Source: Clostridiales bacterium (GTDB lineage: Bacteria; Bacillota; Clostridia; Oscillospirales; Oscillospiraceae). From it: a stretch of DNA of 5,927 bases. Location: NCBI GenBank assembly GCA_019420945.1, contig JAHZGF010000034.1:1-5927 (forward strand), written 5' to 3'. The notes beneath the pieces were generated by a model that was not told where the DNA came from, ran no database searches, and saw only the letters and a list, made by a program, of their open reading frames with translations. Below, piece after piece: positions 1-5,276 of the stretch. A program made the translations under genes and the position numbers. Each line of letters begins with the position of its first letter. Within the stretch, counting starts at the first letter, position 1.

Positions 1-72
1 GGTAGATAGGCCGGAGGTGGAAGTGCAGTAATGTATGGAGCTGACCGGTACTAATAGCCCGAGGGCTTGACC
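1..72 (+). rRNA. 23S ribosomal RNA, 3' end (partial)
   Basis: This is the last ~72 nt of a large-subunit rRNA gene, whose body lies left of the window. The block GAGCTGACCGGTACTAATAG is the highly conserved end of bacterial 23S rRNA, and GGGCTTGACC is the usual closing strand of its terminal helix. The 3' end is set by that motif and could be off by a few bases. Confidence 0.95.
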
Positions 73-151
73 TACGATTATGCAGGCAATCCAAGCCTTA
101 CTCACAGTCGCAGTTATGTTGTTCGGTTTTGAGGGTGCAGCCCCCAATATA
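73..151 (+). other. 23S-5S internal transcribed spacer
   Basis: This 79-nt spacer separates the 23S end from the 5S start. I looked for a tRNA and found none: there is no T-loop GGTTCGAATCC-like block and no acceptor stem with CCA. It should be removed during processing of the rRNA precursor. Confidence 0.8.
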
Positions 152-266
<115 letters not shown>

Positions 267-270
267 ACAA

Positions 271-299
271 GCGGACATCTTCGGATGTCCGCTTTTTTT
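271..299 (+). terminator. Intrinsic terminator of the rRNA operon
   Basis: A perfect 9-bp stem (271-279 with 284-292) closes on a TTCG tetraloop with a C-G closing pair, and is followed by seven T at 293-299. It lies 5 nt after the 5S 3' end. C(UUCG)G is an unusually stable loop, as expected for an rRNA operon terminator. Confidence 0.95.
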
Positions 300-444
300 G
301 CTTGGTTCATAAAGTCAACCCCCGGCTCTGCCGAGAGAAACAGAAGGCCTATGGCGAGGGGAAGAGTAGACAAGAAAAAGTCTCCGAGTTAAAGTAAGAA
401 AAAGGTTTGCCGACCAAGACTTACAAAAACAAGGAGACTAATTC
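300..444 (+). other. Intergenic region before the small ORF, no gene seen
   Basis: This is the non-coding stretch between the rRNA terminator and the small ORF at 445. It is A-rich towards its right end. I saw no tRNA, no convincing sigma-A promoter with good spacing, and no strong hairpin. A promoter for the small ORF should lie here if that ORF is transcribed on its own, but I could not place it. Confidence 0.5.
431..436 (+). promoter_or_regulatory. Ribosome binding site of the 53-residue ORF
   Basis: AAGGAG lies 8 nt before the ATG at 445. It is a near-perfect Shine-Dalgarno site and the main reason to believe the small ORF that follows. Confidence 0.65.
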
Positions 445-606
445 ATGACAAGTAATAAAACCAACGACAAACAAAAGCTTGACTGTGACGGTGATGGCCT
501 GTTTACGGGCGGTAGGGCAGAGAATGTGCGTGAAGAAAATTCGGTGCTCTTTGAGGGACTTGCCAGTAATAGGCCCTTACAGGGCCAGATCAGACCTCAG
601 GCTTAG
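445..606 (+). CDS. Hypothetical small protein, 53 residues
   Basis: This small ORF runs from ATG (445) to TAG (604-606) and encodes 53 residues. I do not recognise the family. An AAGGAG site 8 nt upstream supports translation. The product is hydrophilic, with no signal peptide or membrane segment. It starts Lys/Asn-rich (MTSNKTNDKQK), has an acidic-glycine stretch LDCDGDGLFTGG at residues 12-23, and contains one cysteine. The DxDGDG pattern looks superficially like a calcium-binding loop, but one copy in so small a protein is not evidence of function. It sits alone between the rRNA terminator and the promoter of the XRE regulator, and its codon use is more AT-rich than the next genes. It could be a real small gene, a remnant of a longer one, or chance. 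Confidence 0.5.
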   Translation: MTSNKTNDKQKLDCDGDGLFTGGRAENVREENSVLFEGLASNRPLQGQIRPQA

Positions 607-634
607 CCGGAGGTTTTGATTTCGGGTTCCGGCC

Positions 635-663
635 TTGACAGATGCGGCAGAATCCGGTAATAT
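635..663 (+). promoter_or_regulatory. Sigma-A-type promoter of the XRE-cupin operon
   Basis: A consensus -35 TTGACA (635-640) is followed by a 17-nt spacer and a -10 TAATAT (658-663, 4 of 6 matches). A shifted alternative -10, TATAGT at 661-666, matches better but would need a 20-nt spacer. Transcription would start near 670, giving a ~30-nt leader before the ribosome binding site and ATG at 701. A weak inverted repeat, CCGGA (607-611) with TCCGG (628-632), lies just upstream and might be an operator. Confidence 0.75.
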
Positions 664-687
664 AGTGGCGGAAATGCTCAAGATATT

Positions 688-693
688 GGAGGG
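688..693 (+). promoter_or_regulatory. Ribosome binding site deciding the XRE-cupin start
   Basis: GGAGGG lies 7 nt before ATG 701 and only 1 nt before ATG 695. The spacing therefore selects 701 as the start. The in-frame TTG at 635 is the first triplet of the -35 box and cannot be the start if that promoter is used. Confidence 0.75.
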
Positions 694-700
694 AATGCCC

Positions 701-1255
701 ATGGACATTCAGCAGGCGGTGGCGGAGAACATCCACCGCATCCGAAAAGCGCAGAAGCTCAGCATCGACCGGGCGGCGGAGCTGTCCGGGGTGTCCAAGA
801 GCATGTGGGGCCAGATCGAGCGGGGCCTGGCCAACCCCACGGTGTCAGTGCTCAGCCGGGTGGCCCTGGGGCTGCACGTCCCCCTGGAGCAGCTGATCGC
901 CTGCCACGACGACCCGCCTACGGCCCTGTATCGGGCGGTGGACGTGGCCGGACAGCGGCTGTGCGGCGGAAAGGTCATCGCCTACCGGCTGTTCCCCTTT
1001 GACCCGGAGTCCCGCAGCGAGTCCCTCCAGCTGGACCTGTTCATCAGCGGCCGCTATGAGGGGCCGGACCGGGTCCCCGGCTCCTGGGTGTATGTCACAT
1101 CCCTGTCCGGAACGGCGGAGGTCACCACCGGCGGCGAGACCTATCGCCTGGAGAACCGGGACTGCCTGTCCTTCCCCGGCAGTCAGCCCTATTGCTATGA
1201 AAACGTCGGCAACAACACGGTCCGGCTTATCCAGCGGATCGTGTATAAAAAATGA
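701..1255 (+). CDS. XRE-family transcriptional regulator with C-terminal cupin domain
   Basis: This is a 184-residue cytoplasmic DNA-binding protein. Residues ~10-66 form a XRE/Cro-type helix-turn-helix: NIHRIRKAQKLS, then AAELSGVSKSMWGQIERG (recognition region), then NPTVSVLSRVALGLHVPLEQL. Residues ~105-184 form a small cupin beta-barrel (sensor) domain, with LSGTAEVTTGGETYRLENRDCLSFPG as turn-rich strands. This two-domain layout is common in HipB-like regulators that bind a small ligand through the cupin part. The classical cupin metal-binding HxH is absent from the barrel, so metal binding is doubtful. The ATG at 701 is chosen from the GGAGGG spacing and from the promoter immediately upstream. 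A small cupin gene follows 38 nt later and probably shares the transcript. The regulated pathway cannot be inferred. Confidence 0.9.
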   Translation: MDIQQAVAENIHRIRKAQKLSIDRAAELSGVSKSMWGQIERGLANPTVSVLSRVALGLHVPLEQLIACHDDPPTALYRAVDVAGQRLCGGKVIAYRLFPFDPESRSESLQLDLFISGRYEGPDRVPGSWVYVTSLSGTAEVTTGGETYRLENRDCLSFPGSQPYCYENVGNNTVRLIQRIVYKK

Positions 1256-1280
1256 GGCGTCCCGGCAAACTACGGGACAA

Positions 1281-1285
1281 GGAGG
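1281..1285 (+). promoter_or_regulatory. Ribosome binding site of the small cupin gene
   Basis: GGAGG (within AAGGAGGA, 1279-1286) lies 8 nt before ATG 1294. It selects that start over the in-frame ATG at 1252, which overlaps the previous stop codon and has no comparable site. Confidence 0.8.
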
Positions 1286-1293
1286 AGCGTATC

Positions 1294-1617
1294 ATGTATA
1301 AGAATATCGAAAAGCAGACCGCCCTGGAGCTGCGGGAACAGGTGGACTATCAGGCCGGTCAGATCATCAGCCGCACCCTGGTGCAGAATGAGCTGATGAG
1401 CATGACCCTGTTCGCATTTGAAAAGGGCGAGGAGATCAGCACCCACGCCGCCGGCGGCGACGCCATGGTGACGGTGCTGGAGGGCACCGGCCGCTTCACC
1501 GTGGGCGGGCAGGAGTTCCTGCTGCATGAGGGCCAGACCCTGATTATGCCCAAGGACATCCCCCACGCGGTCTATGGCCAGGAGCGCTTCAAGATGCTGC
1601 TGACCGTGTCGTTCTGA
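1294..1617 (+). CDS. Small single-domain cupin protein
   Basis: This 107-residue protein is essentially one conserved cupin barrel. Residues ~36-68 carry cupin motif 1 (FEKGEEISTHAAGGDAMVTV, then LEGTGRF) and residues ~78-105 carry motif 2 (HEGQTLIMPKDIPHAVYG, then a final strand). His51 and His91 sit at metal-ligand positions, with Asp56 and Glu63 as possible further ligands. One usual His of motif 1 is replaced, so the metal site may be incomplete. Small cupins of this kind include dioxygenases, isomerases and pure ligand-binding proteins, and the sequence does not say which this is. The ATG at 1294 follows AAGGAGG with 8-nt spacing. The gene probably forms an operon with the upstream XRE-cupin regulator and ends at the hairpin at 1636. 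A role in the same ligand response is inference from the pairing. Confidence 0.9.
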   Translation: MYKNIEKQTALELREQVDYQAGQIISRTLVQNELMSMTLFAFEKGEEISTHAAGGDAMVTVLEGTGRFTVGGQEFLLHEGQTLIMPKDIPHAVYGQERFKMLLTVSF

Positions 1618-1628
1618 GAAAAGTCCTG

Positions 1629-1669
1629 AAAAAGCACCGCCGGAGGCAGCGCCTCCGGCGGTCTGTTTT
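1629..1669. terminator. Bidirectional intrinsic terminator between convergent genes
   Basis: A perfect 12-bp GC-rich stem (1636-1647 with 1651-1662) has a 3-nt loop. On the plus strand it is followed by CTGTTTT. On the minus strand it is followed, after GC, by TTTTT (1633-1629). It lies between the cupin stop (1617) and the stop of the minus-strand recombinase-SpoVT frame (1669-1671), so it can end both converging transcripts. Confidence 0.9.
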
Positions 1670-2118
1670 CACGATTCCATGTGCTTTCCCAGGAAGGCGG
1701 ACACGGTCTGGGCCAGCTTATACTCCCCCTCGCCGGGGACCTGGCCCTCCGCCGACAAGAACAGCACCAGGCCCAGCACGTCGCCTTCGCAGAGAATGGG
1801 CGCGGCCACGGCGGCGGTGTAGCGGTCGTTTCCGTCGGTGACGGGCAGGGGCTGGTCCGCGCCCTGGCAGCAGTAGATGCGGCGCTCCTCCATGACCCGG
1901 GACAGAGTCTCAGACAGGGACTTGCCCAGCAGCTCCCGCTTTCCGGCGCCGGTGATGGCGATCACGGCGTCCCGGTCGGTGACGGCGGCGGTGAAGCCGC
2001 TGGTGCGGTTGAGGGCGTCGCAGAACTGCGACGCAAAGTCCTCCAGTCCCCCCAGCAGGGAATACTTCTTGAAAATGACCTCCCCCTCCCGGGTGGTGTA
2101 GATCTCCAACGGGTCGCC
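1669..2118 (-). pseudogene. spoVT: 3' part of spoVT (stage V sporulation protein T), interrupted by the element
   Basis: These ~149 codons correspond to SpoVT from about residue 31 to its end. The match includes GDPLEIYTTREGEVIFKKYS, which closes the AbrB-type swapped-hairpin domain, then a GAF-type domain with DFASQFCDAL, VTDRDAVIAI, GKSLSETLSRVMEERR, VAAPI and a terminal FLGKHMES. From memory, Bacillus subtilis SpoVT (178 residues) has the same order and the same remaining length. SpoVT is a forespore regulator of sigma-G genes. The first ~30 residues, including the start and most of the DNA-binding strand region, are missing. The reading frame is continuous with the recombinase instead. 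The segment shows no internal stop or frameshift, so it has not decayed. Removing the element would restore a full gene if the other half survives to the right. Confidence 0.88.
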
Positions 2119-3819
2119 GTCACTGATAACACGGACACGGAAAACCTTGTCCTCGTGGCCTTTTGAGGACTGGATCAGCGTGCTTTCGATATTTTTCGTG
2201 CCTTGCTTAAAATTTGCGGCGTCCTCCAGCGTGCCGCAGCGCAGCAGCGTGTCGATGTCGGTTTTGAGCTTAATTTCTAAATGATCCTCAAAGACGAGAA
2301 TTTTGCCGATCAGCAGCTCCAGGTCGTTCCGCTCCAGCTTGTCCTTTTCCAGAATGTCATGGAACACGTCGATGGCGGTCTTGGCCACGCGGTTCACCTG
2401 AATGATGGTGTTGCGCTTGTCAGAGAGCAGGTCGATCTGGTGGTTGAGGCCGTCGATCTTTTTTTGCAGGTCGTCTTCCATCTCGTCATACAGCGCCTCG
2501 ATGGATGCCTCCTGCTCGGGCTTTTTCATAATTTCCCGAATGCGCTGGCGCTTCGTCACCTTCAATTCTTCGGTGAGATCGTCCAGCACCGCGGCGAGAT
2601 TGTCCGCAGACTGCTCCGTTTCCGCTACCTGATCGTTCTCCCGCTTCAGCTCCTCGTTGAGCTGCTTCAGCATTTCGGCGGAGTTTTCTGCCAGCTTGCG
2701 GACATAGCTTTTCAGCAGCTCATCCAGCTTGTCCACCCGGATATGGTGGCTGGTGCAGCCCTTGAGCCCCCGGCGATGATAGGTTCCGCAGGTGTAGGCG
2801 GGGGCCAGGTCGCTGCGGCTCATGGCGAACAGCGGACTGCCGCAGTCGCCGCACTGCAGGAATCCTGAGTACACGTTGTCGTTGACCTTCACGCCGCGAT
2901 AGTTGTTCCGGCTGCGCTTTTCCCGCAAGGCACGGGTGATGGCGAAGGTGCGGTAGTCGATGATGGCCTGATGGTGGTTCTCGATGACAATGTGCTCGTC
3001 GTCGTTGCGTTTGATGTCCTTGCCGTTGATCTTGGCGCGGGTATATTTGCCCTGACGGAGCGTGCCAATGTAGAAATCGTTGTCGAGAATCCCCTGCACC
3101 GTGGCGATGGCCCACGCGTTCTTGGCGTCGCGCTTCGTCTTCTTGCCTGCCGCCTCCTTGCGCATCCGCTCGGACATGCGCGGCGTGGGAACGCCCTCGT
3201 CGGTAAGATAGTTGGCGATTTTTTTGTAGCCCCAACCGGCGTTGTTGTAAAGGTCGAAGATTTGCCGGACGGTGGCCGCCTCGGTGGGGATGATCTCAAA
3301 CTGCTTCCCCTCGGTGACGATGTAACCGTAGGGCGCGGCGCAGATCCACTCGCCGTCGTTCTGCCGCCGCTTCACCACGCTGCGCACCTTGCGGGAGGTG
3401 TCCGTGACGGGCATTTCGTTCACAAGGAACTGGAACTGGATTTTCAGCCAGTCGTCGTCATTGGGAAAGTCGATGCCGTCGCCGATGGAGACGATGCGCA
3501 CGCCCGCGTCGCGCAGGTCTTCCAGCTCCACGAGGCCGCGCGAATTGCGGCGGGAGAAACGGGAAAAGTCCTTGATGATGAGGATGTCATATTTGTGCCG
3601 CATCAACCCCCGGCGCAGCTCCTGATAGCCCTCGCGCTGGTCGAAGGTGTAGCCGGAGCGGTCGCGGTCTTCAAAAAACGTCAGCGTGCTGCCGGGAAAG
3701 TGGGTTTTTACATAATCTTCGATGATGGCCTTCTGGTTTTCGATGGAGATGTTCTTTTGCTCCTGCTCATCGTCCACGGAAATGCGGGCATAGCCCGCAA
3801 TGTCAAATGTTTCGATCAA
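1669..3819 (-). CDS. Large serine recombinase fused in frame to the SpoVT C-terminal part
   Basis: This is one 716-codon frame made of two proteins. Residues 1-~567 form a large serine recombinase. The resolvase-type catalytic domain has GYARIS with nucleophile Ser14, SIENQ, EDRDRSGY and KDFSRFSRR. A recombinase domain follows (~155-300, APYGY, WAIATVQGILDNDFYIG), then a zinc ribbon (Cys323, Cys326, Cys344, Cys355), then a coiled coil (~365-470). Such enzymes excise and integrate DNA without homology. Residues 568-716 match SpoVT from its GDPLEI segment to its end. The start is TTG at 3819, overlapping the RhuM stop (TTGA), with GGTGAG 5 nt upstream, which implies translational coupling. The join is best explained by integration of the element inside spoVT, making this frame a by-product of the attachment junction. 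The recombinase looks intact. Whether the long chimera is a stable protein is unknown. Confidence 0.93.
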   Translation of the reverse strand: MIETFDIAGYARISVDDEQEQKNISIENQKAIIEDYVKTHFPGSTLTFFEDRDRSGYTFDQREGYQELRRGLMRHKYDILIIKDFSRFSRRNSRGLVELEDLRDAGVRIVSIGDGIDFPNDDDWLKIQFQFLVNEMPVTDTSRKVRSVVKRRQNDGEWICAAPYGYIVTEGKQFEIIPTEAATVRQIFDLYNNAGWGYKKIANYLTDEGVPTPRMSERMRKEAAGKKTKRDAKNAWAIATVQGILDNDFYIGTLRQGKYTRAKINGKDIKRNDDEHIVIENHHQAIIDYRTFAITRALREKRSRNNYRGVKVNDNVYSGFLQCGDCGSPLFAMSRSDLAPAYTCGTYHRRGLKGCTSHHIRVDKLDELLKSYVRKLAENSAEMLKQLNEELKRENDQVAETEQSADNLAAVLDDLTEELKVTKRQRIREIMKKPEQEASIEALYDEMEDDLQKKIDGLNHQIDLLSDKRNTIIQVNRVAKTAIDVFHDILEKDKLERNDLELLIGKILVFEDHLEIKLKTDIDTLLRCGTLEDAANFKQGTKNIESTLIQSSKGHEDKVFRVRVISDGDPLEIYTTREGEVIFKKYSLLGGLEDFASQFCDALNRTSGFTAAVTDRDAVIAITGAGKRELLGKSLSETLSRVMEERRIYCCQGADQPLPVTDGNDRYTAAVAAPILCEGDVLGLVLFLSAEGQVPGEGEYKLAQTVSAFLGKHMES
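2105..2125 (-). other. Inferred attachment-site junction (att) inside spoVT
   Basis: Homology to SpoVT begins at the GGC codon (2118-2116) of GDPLEI. The codons before it (VRVISD) belong to the recombinase side. Serine recombinases cross over at a 2-bp core inside a short shared sequence, so the crossover should lie in or just next to GGCGACCCG (2118-2110, minus strand). The exact core cannot be fixed without the other end of the element. Confidence 0.6.
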
Positions 3820-4826
3820 TCTGGCTCACCACCCTTCAGATATTTTGCCATCTCCCGGTCAAACTCAGAGATGTATTCGGCGTCCTGCTTTTTGCGGAAC
3901 TCCTCGTAAATTGCGCCGACCTTCTTTGCCGCCGTCTCCCGGGAGATATGTCCCTTGCTATCCAGCACCTTGCGGCGGTTATTGGTGAGGAAGCGGTCGG
4001 TTTCGTCCAGCCAATCCTGCATACTCATAAGCTGCTCATCCTCCGCCATCAACTCGGCGTAGTCGATAAACATAGTGACCAGCCGATTCAGATGGGCCAG
4101 CTCCTTTTCGTTCAGGTAGTTTTTTGCCACCAGCGTGTCGCTTTTGAGAATTTTGCCGTCCGGTGCACCCTTCCATGTGGTCAGGCCCATGGTGGGGCTG
4201 TCCAGCGTTGCCCGCTCGGAAATCAGCTCTGCCGCCGTCATGCCGGTGACGGCATAGTGCAGCTTGTTCTGCACGAAGGCATAGAACGCTTTCGTGGTTT
4301 CGCTGTTTTTGTCGTAGTCGTAGCTGCACTGCTCGAAAACATCTGCAATCTTCTGATACGCACGGCGTTCACTGGCGCGGATTTCCCGGATGCGCTCTAA
4401 GAGCTCATCAAAGTAATCCTTGCCGAACGGACGGCCATTCTTCATCAGCTCGTCATTCAGCACAAAGCCCTTCTGAATGTACTCTTTCAGTGTCTTCGTT
4501 GCCCACTGACGAAAGCGTGTGGCCTTTTTGGAGTTCACGCGGTAACCCACGGCGATGATGGCGTCAAGGTTATAAAAATTGGTAGGCTTCGTAGAAAATT
4601 CGGAAATTCCGAATTTTCTCATGCAGGATGCTTTGTCCAGTTCTTCCTCCTCGAAGATGTGTGACAAATGCTCGCTGACATTGGACTTACTGGAGTCAAA
4701 CAATTCCGCCATGCCAACCTGCGTCAGCCAGAATGTTTCGTCCATAAATACAACGTTTACAAATTCTTTTCCATTTTCATCGCTGTAAAGGAGAATTTCA
4801 CTGTGCTCCATCATTTCATGTTCCAT
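3816..4826 (-). CDS. RhuM-family protein
   Basis: This 336-residue soluble protein is of the RhuM type (virulence RhuM family, named after a Salmonella pathogenicity island gene of unknown biochemical role). Typical features are seen in order. FWLTQVGMAELFDSSKSNVSEHLSHIF (residues 32-58) resembles the helix-turn-helix-like N-terminus also found in phage antirepressor-type proteins. NFYNLDAIIAVGYRVNSKKA (83-102) and FRQWATKTLKEYIQKGFVLND (105-125) are the family signature. A helical C-terminal half includes MGLTTWKG (213-220). No membrane segment or signal peptide is present. ATG 4826 has GGAGGG 8 nt upstream and a promoter at 4903-4931. The stop overlaps the recombinase start, so both are made from one message. 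Homologues are frequent on mobile elements and in accessory islands. A regulatory or defence role here is inference. Confidence 0.92.
   Translation of the reverse strand: MEHEMMEHSEILLYSDENGKEFVNVVFMDETFWLTQVGMAELFDSSKSNVSEHLSHIFEEEELDKASCMRKFGISEFSTKPTNFYNLDAIIAVGYRVNSKKATRFRQWATKTLKEYIQKGFVLNDELMKNGRPFGKDYFDELLERIREIRASERRAYQKIADVFEQCSYDYDKNSETTKAFYAFVQNKLHYAVTGMTAAELISERATLDSPTMGLTTWKGAPDGKILKSDTLVAKNYLNEKELAHLNRLVTMFIDYAELMAEDEQLMSMQDWLDETDRFLTNNRRKVLDSKGHISRETAAKKVGAIYEEFRKKQDAEYISEFDREMAKYLKGGEPD
4593..4619. repeat. Perfect 13-bp inverted repeat inside the RhuM gene
   Basis: Positions 4593-4605 and 4607-4619 are exact reverse complements around a single central base (4606), a 27-bp palindrome rich in A/T with a CGGAA/TTCCG core. 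It encodes RKFGISEFS of the RhuM protein. It may fold in the mRNA, bind a dimeric protein, or be a coincidence of coding. Confidence 0.75.
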
Positions 4827-4864
4827 TTGCTTTTCCCTCCGGTTCTCTGACGGCCAGTGCCAGC

Positions 4865-4890
4865 CACATATATCTTTTCACAAATATCTT
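4865..4890 (-). repeat. Two 12-bp direct repeats in the RhuM leader (possible operator)
   Basis: On the minus strand, AAGATATTTGTG (4890-4879) and AAGATATATGTG (4876-4865) match at 11 of 12 bases and are 14 bp apart centre to centre. They lie between the predicted transcription start (~4896) and the ribosome binding site of the RhuM gene, a position suited to repression. The binding protein, if any, is unknown. The RhuM protein itself is one candidate. Confidence 0.45.
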
Positions 4891-4902
4891 ATTTCAGATA
4901 AT

Positions 4903-4931
4903 ATTGTACAGGATGTTTTCGAGCTTTGCAA
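4903..4931 (-). promoter_or_regulatory. Predicted promoter of the RhuM-recombinase operon
   Basis: On the minus strand, TTGCAA (4931-4926; 4 of 6 to -35), a 17-nt spacer and TACAAT (4908-4903; 5 of 6 to -10) form a plausible sigma-A promoter. It starts just after the T-tract of the upstream gene's terminator, which suggests that RhuM and the recombinase are a separate transcription unit. Confidence 0.6.
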
Positions 4932-4935
4932 GGGC

Positions 4936-4973
4936 AAAAAAGAAAAAGGCGGAAGGGATTTTTCCCCTCCGCC
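4936..4973 (-). terminator. Intrinsic terminator after the 87-residue gene
   Basis: On the minus strand an 11-bp stem (4973-4963 with 4958-4948, one G-U pair) with a 4-nt loop is followed by TTTTTCTTTTTT. The single mismatch seen on the plus strand becomes a G-U wobble on the minus-strand RNA, which supports leftward use. It begins 6 nt after the stop codon of the 87-residue gene. Confidence 0.85.
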
Positions 4974-4979
4974 CATCAT

Positions 4980-5243
4980 TCAGCGCTCCCTGCCCACGGC
5001 TCGCTGCTTTTTCTCCTGCTGCACGGCCTTTTCGGCGCTGCGGCGCCGGTTGTAGAGCAGCAGATCCCGCGTGTTCTCGTAAAGATCGCCCTTGCCGGAC
5101 TCGAACACGGCGACCATGTATTTCTTCGCCTTGTATTTGGCGTAAATCTCTTTCAGCCCCTCCCGCAGAACGGGGTCAATTTTTTCTGCATTCGTCAGCC
5201 AGATTTCAACAAGCTTGTGATCGTCTCTGACGTTCATCTCCAA
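4980..5243 (-). CDS. Hypothetical small protein of the mobile element, 87 residues
   Basis: This is a soluble, charged small protein with no signal peptide, membrane segment or known catalytic motif. The N-terminal half (DDHKLVEIWLTNAEK, then LKEIYAKYKAKKYMVAVFESG) looks like a compact helix-helix-strand fold. The C-terminus (NRRRSAEKAVQQEKKQRAVG) is strongly basic and probably helical. I recall similar small proteins next to mobilization genes in Clostridia elements but cannot name the family. The start is taken as TTG 5243, because AAGGAGG (5260-5254) lies 10 nt upstream of it. The alternative ATG at 5237 would be 16 nt away. It follows the relaxase remnant by 33 nt and ends in a strong terminator, so both were probably one transcript. 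An accessory role in DNA transfer is only an inference from position. Confidence 0.72.
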   Translation of the reverse strand: MEMNVRDDHKLVEIWLTNAEKIDPVLREGLKEIYAKYKAKKYMVAVFESGKGDLYENTRDLLLYNRRRSAEKAVQQEKKQRAVGRER

Positions 5244-5253
5244 ATAAAACCAG

Positions 5254-5260
5254 CCTCCTT
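5254..5260 (-). promoter_or_regulatory. Ribosome binding site favouring the TTG start at 5243
   Basis: AAGGAGG on the minus strand lies 10 nt before TTG 5243 and 16 nt before ATG 5237. The first is at the long end of usable spacing and the second is beyond it. Confidence 0.6.
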
Positions 5261-5276
5261 TATATCTTTATTTTCC

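Noticed and set aside
73..151. Possible tRNA in the 23S-5S spacer
   Set aside because: No cloverleaf, T-loop or acceptor stem can be formed.
607..632. CCGGA/TCCGG inverted repeat as a terminator of the small ORF
   Set aside because: It has only 5 bp arms, a 16-nt loop and no T-tract. At most it is an operator.
709..1002. Frames overlapping the XRE-cupin gene in other phases and on the minus strand
   Set aside because: The products are low-complexity, rich in Arg, Ala, Pro and Ser, with no family signature. They are shadows of a GC-rich real gene.
1252..1293. Longer start for the small cupin (ATG 1252, overlapping the XRE stop)
   Set aside because: AAGGAGG is placed 8 nt before ATG 1294. 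The extra 14 residues are not cupin-like and there is no good site before 1252.
1270..1566. Minus-strand frames opposite the small cupin gene
   Set aside because: There is no ribosome binding site and no recognisable domain, and the cupin protein on the plus strand is clear.
1681..2868. Long plus-strand frames opposite the recombinase-SpoVT gene
   Set aside because: They mirror the codon pattern of the minus-strand gene, giving Leu/Val/Gly-rich products with no family match. The minus-strand protein is clearly real.
2971..4400. Plus-strand frames opposite the recombinase N-terminus and RhuM (including one of 312 codons)
   Set aside because: They are antisense to two clear protein families, and their hydrophobic Val/Asp-rich composition is typical of antisense frames.
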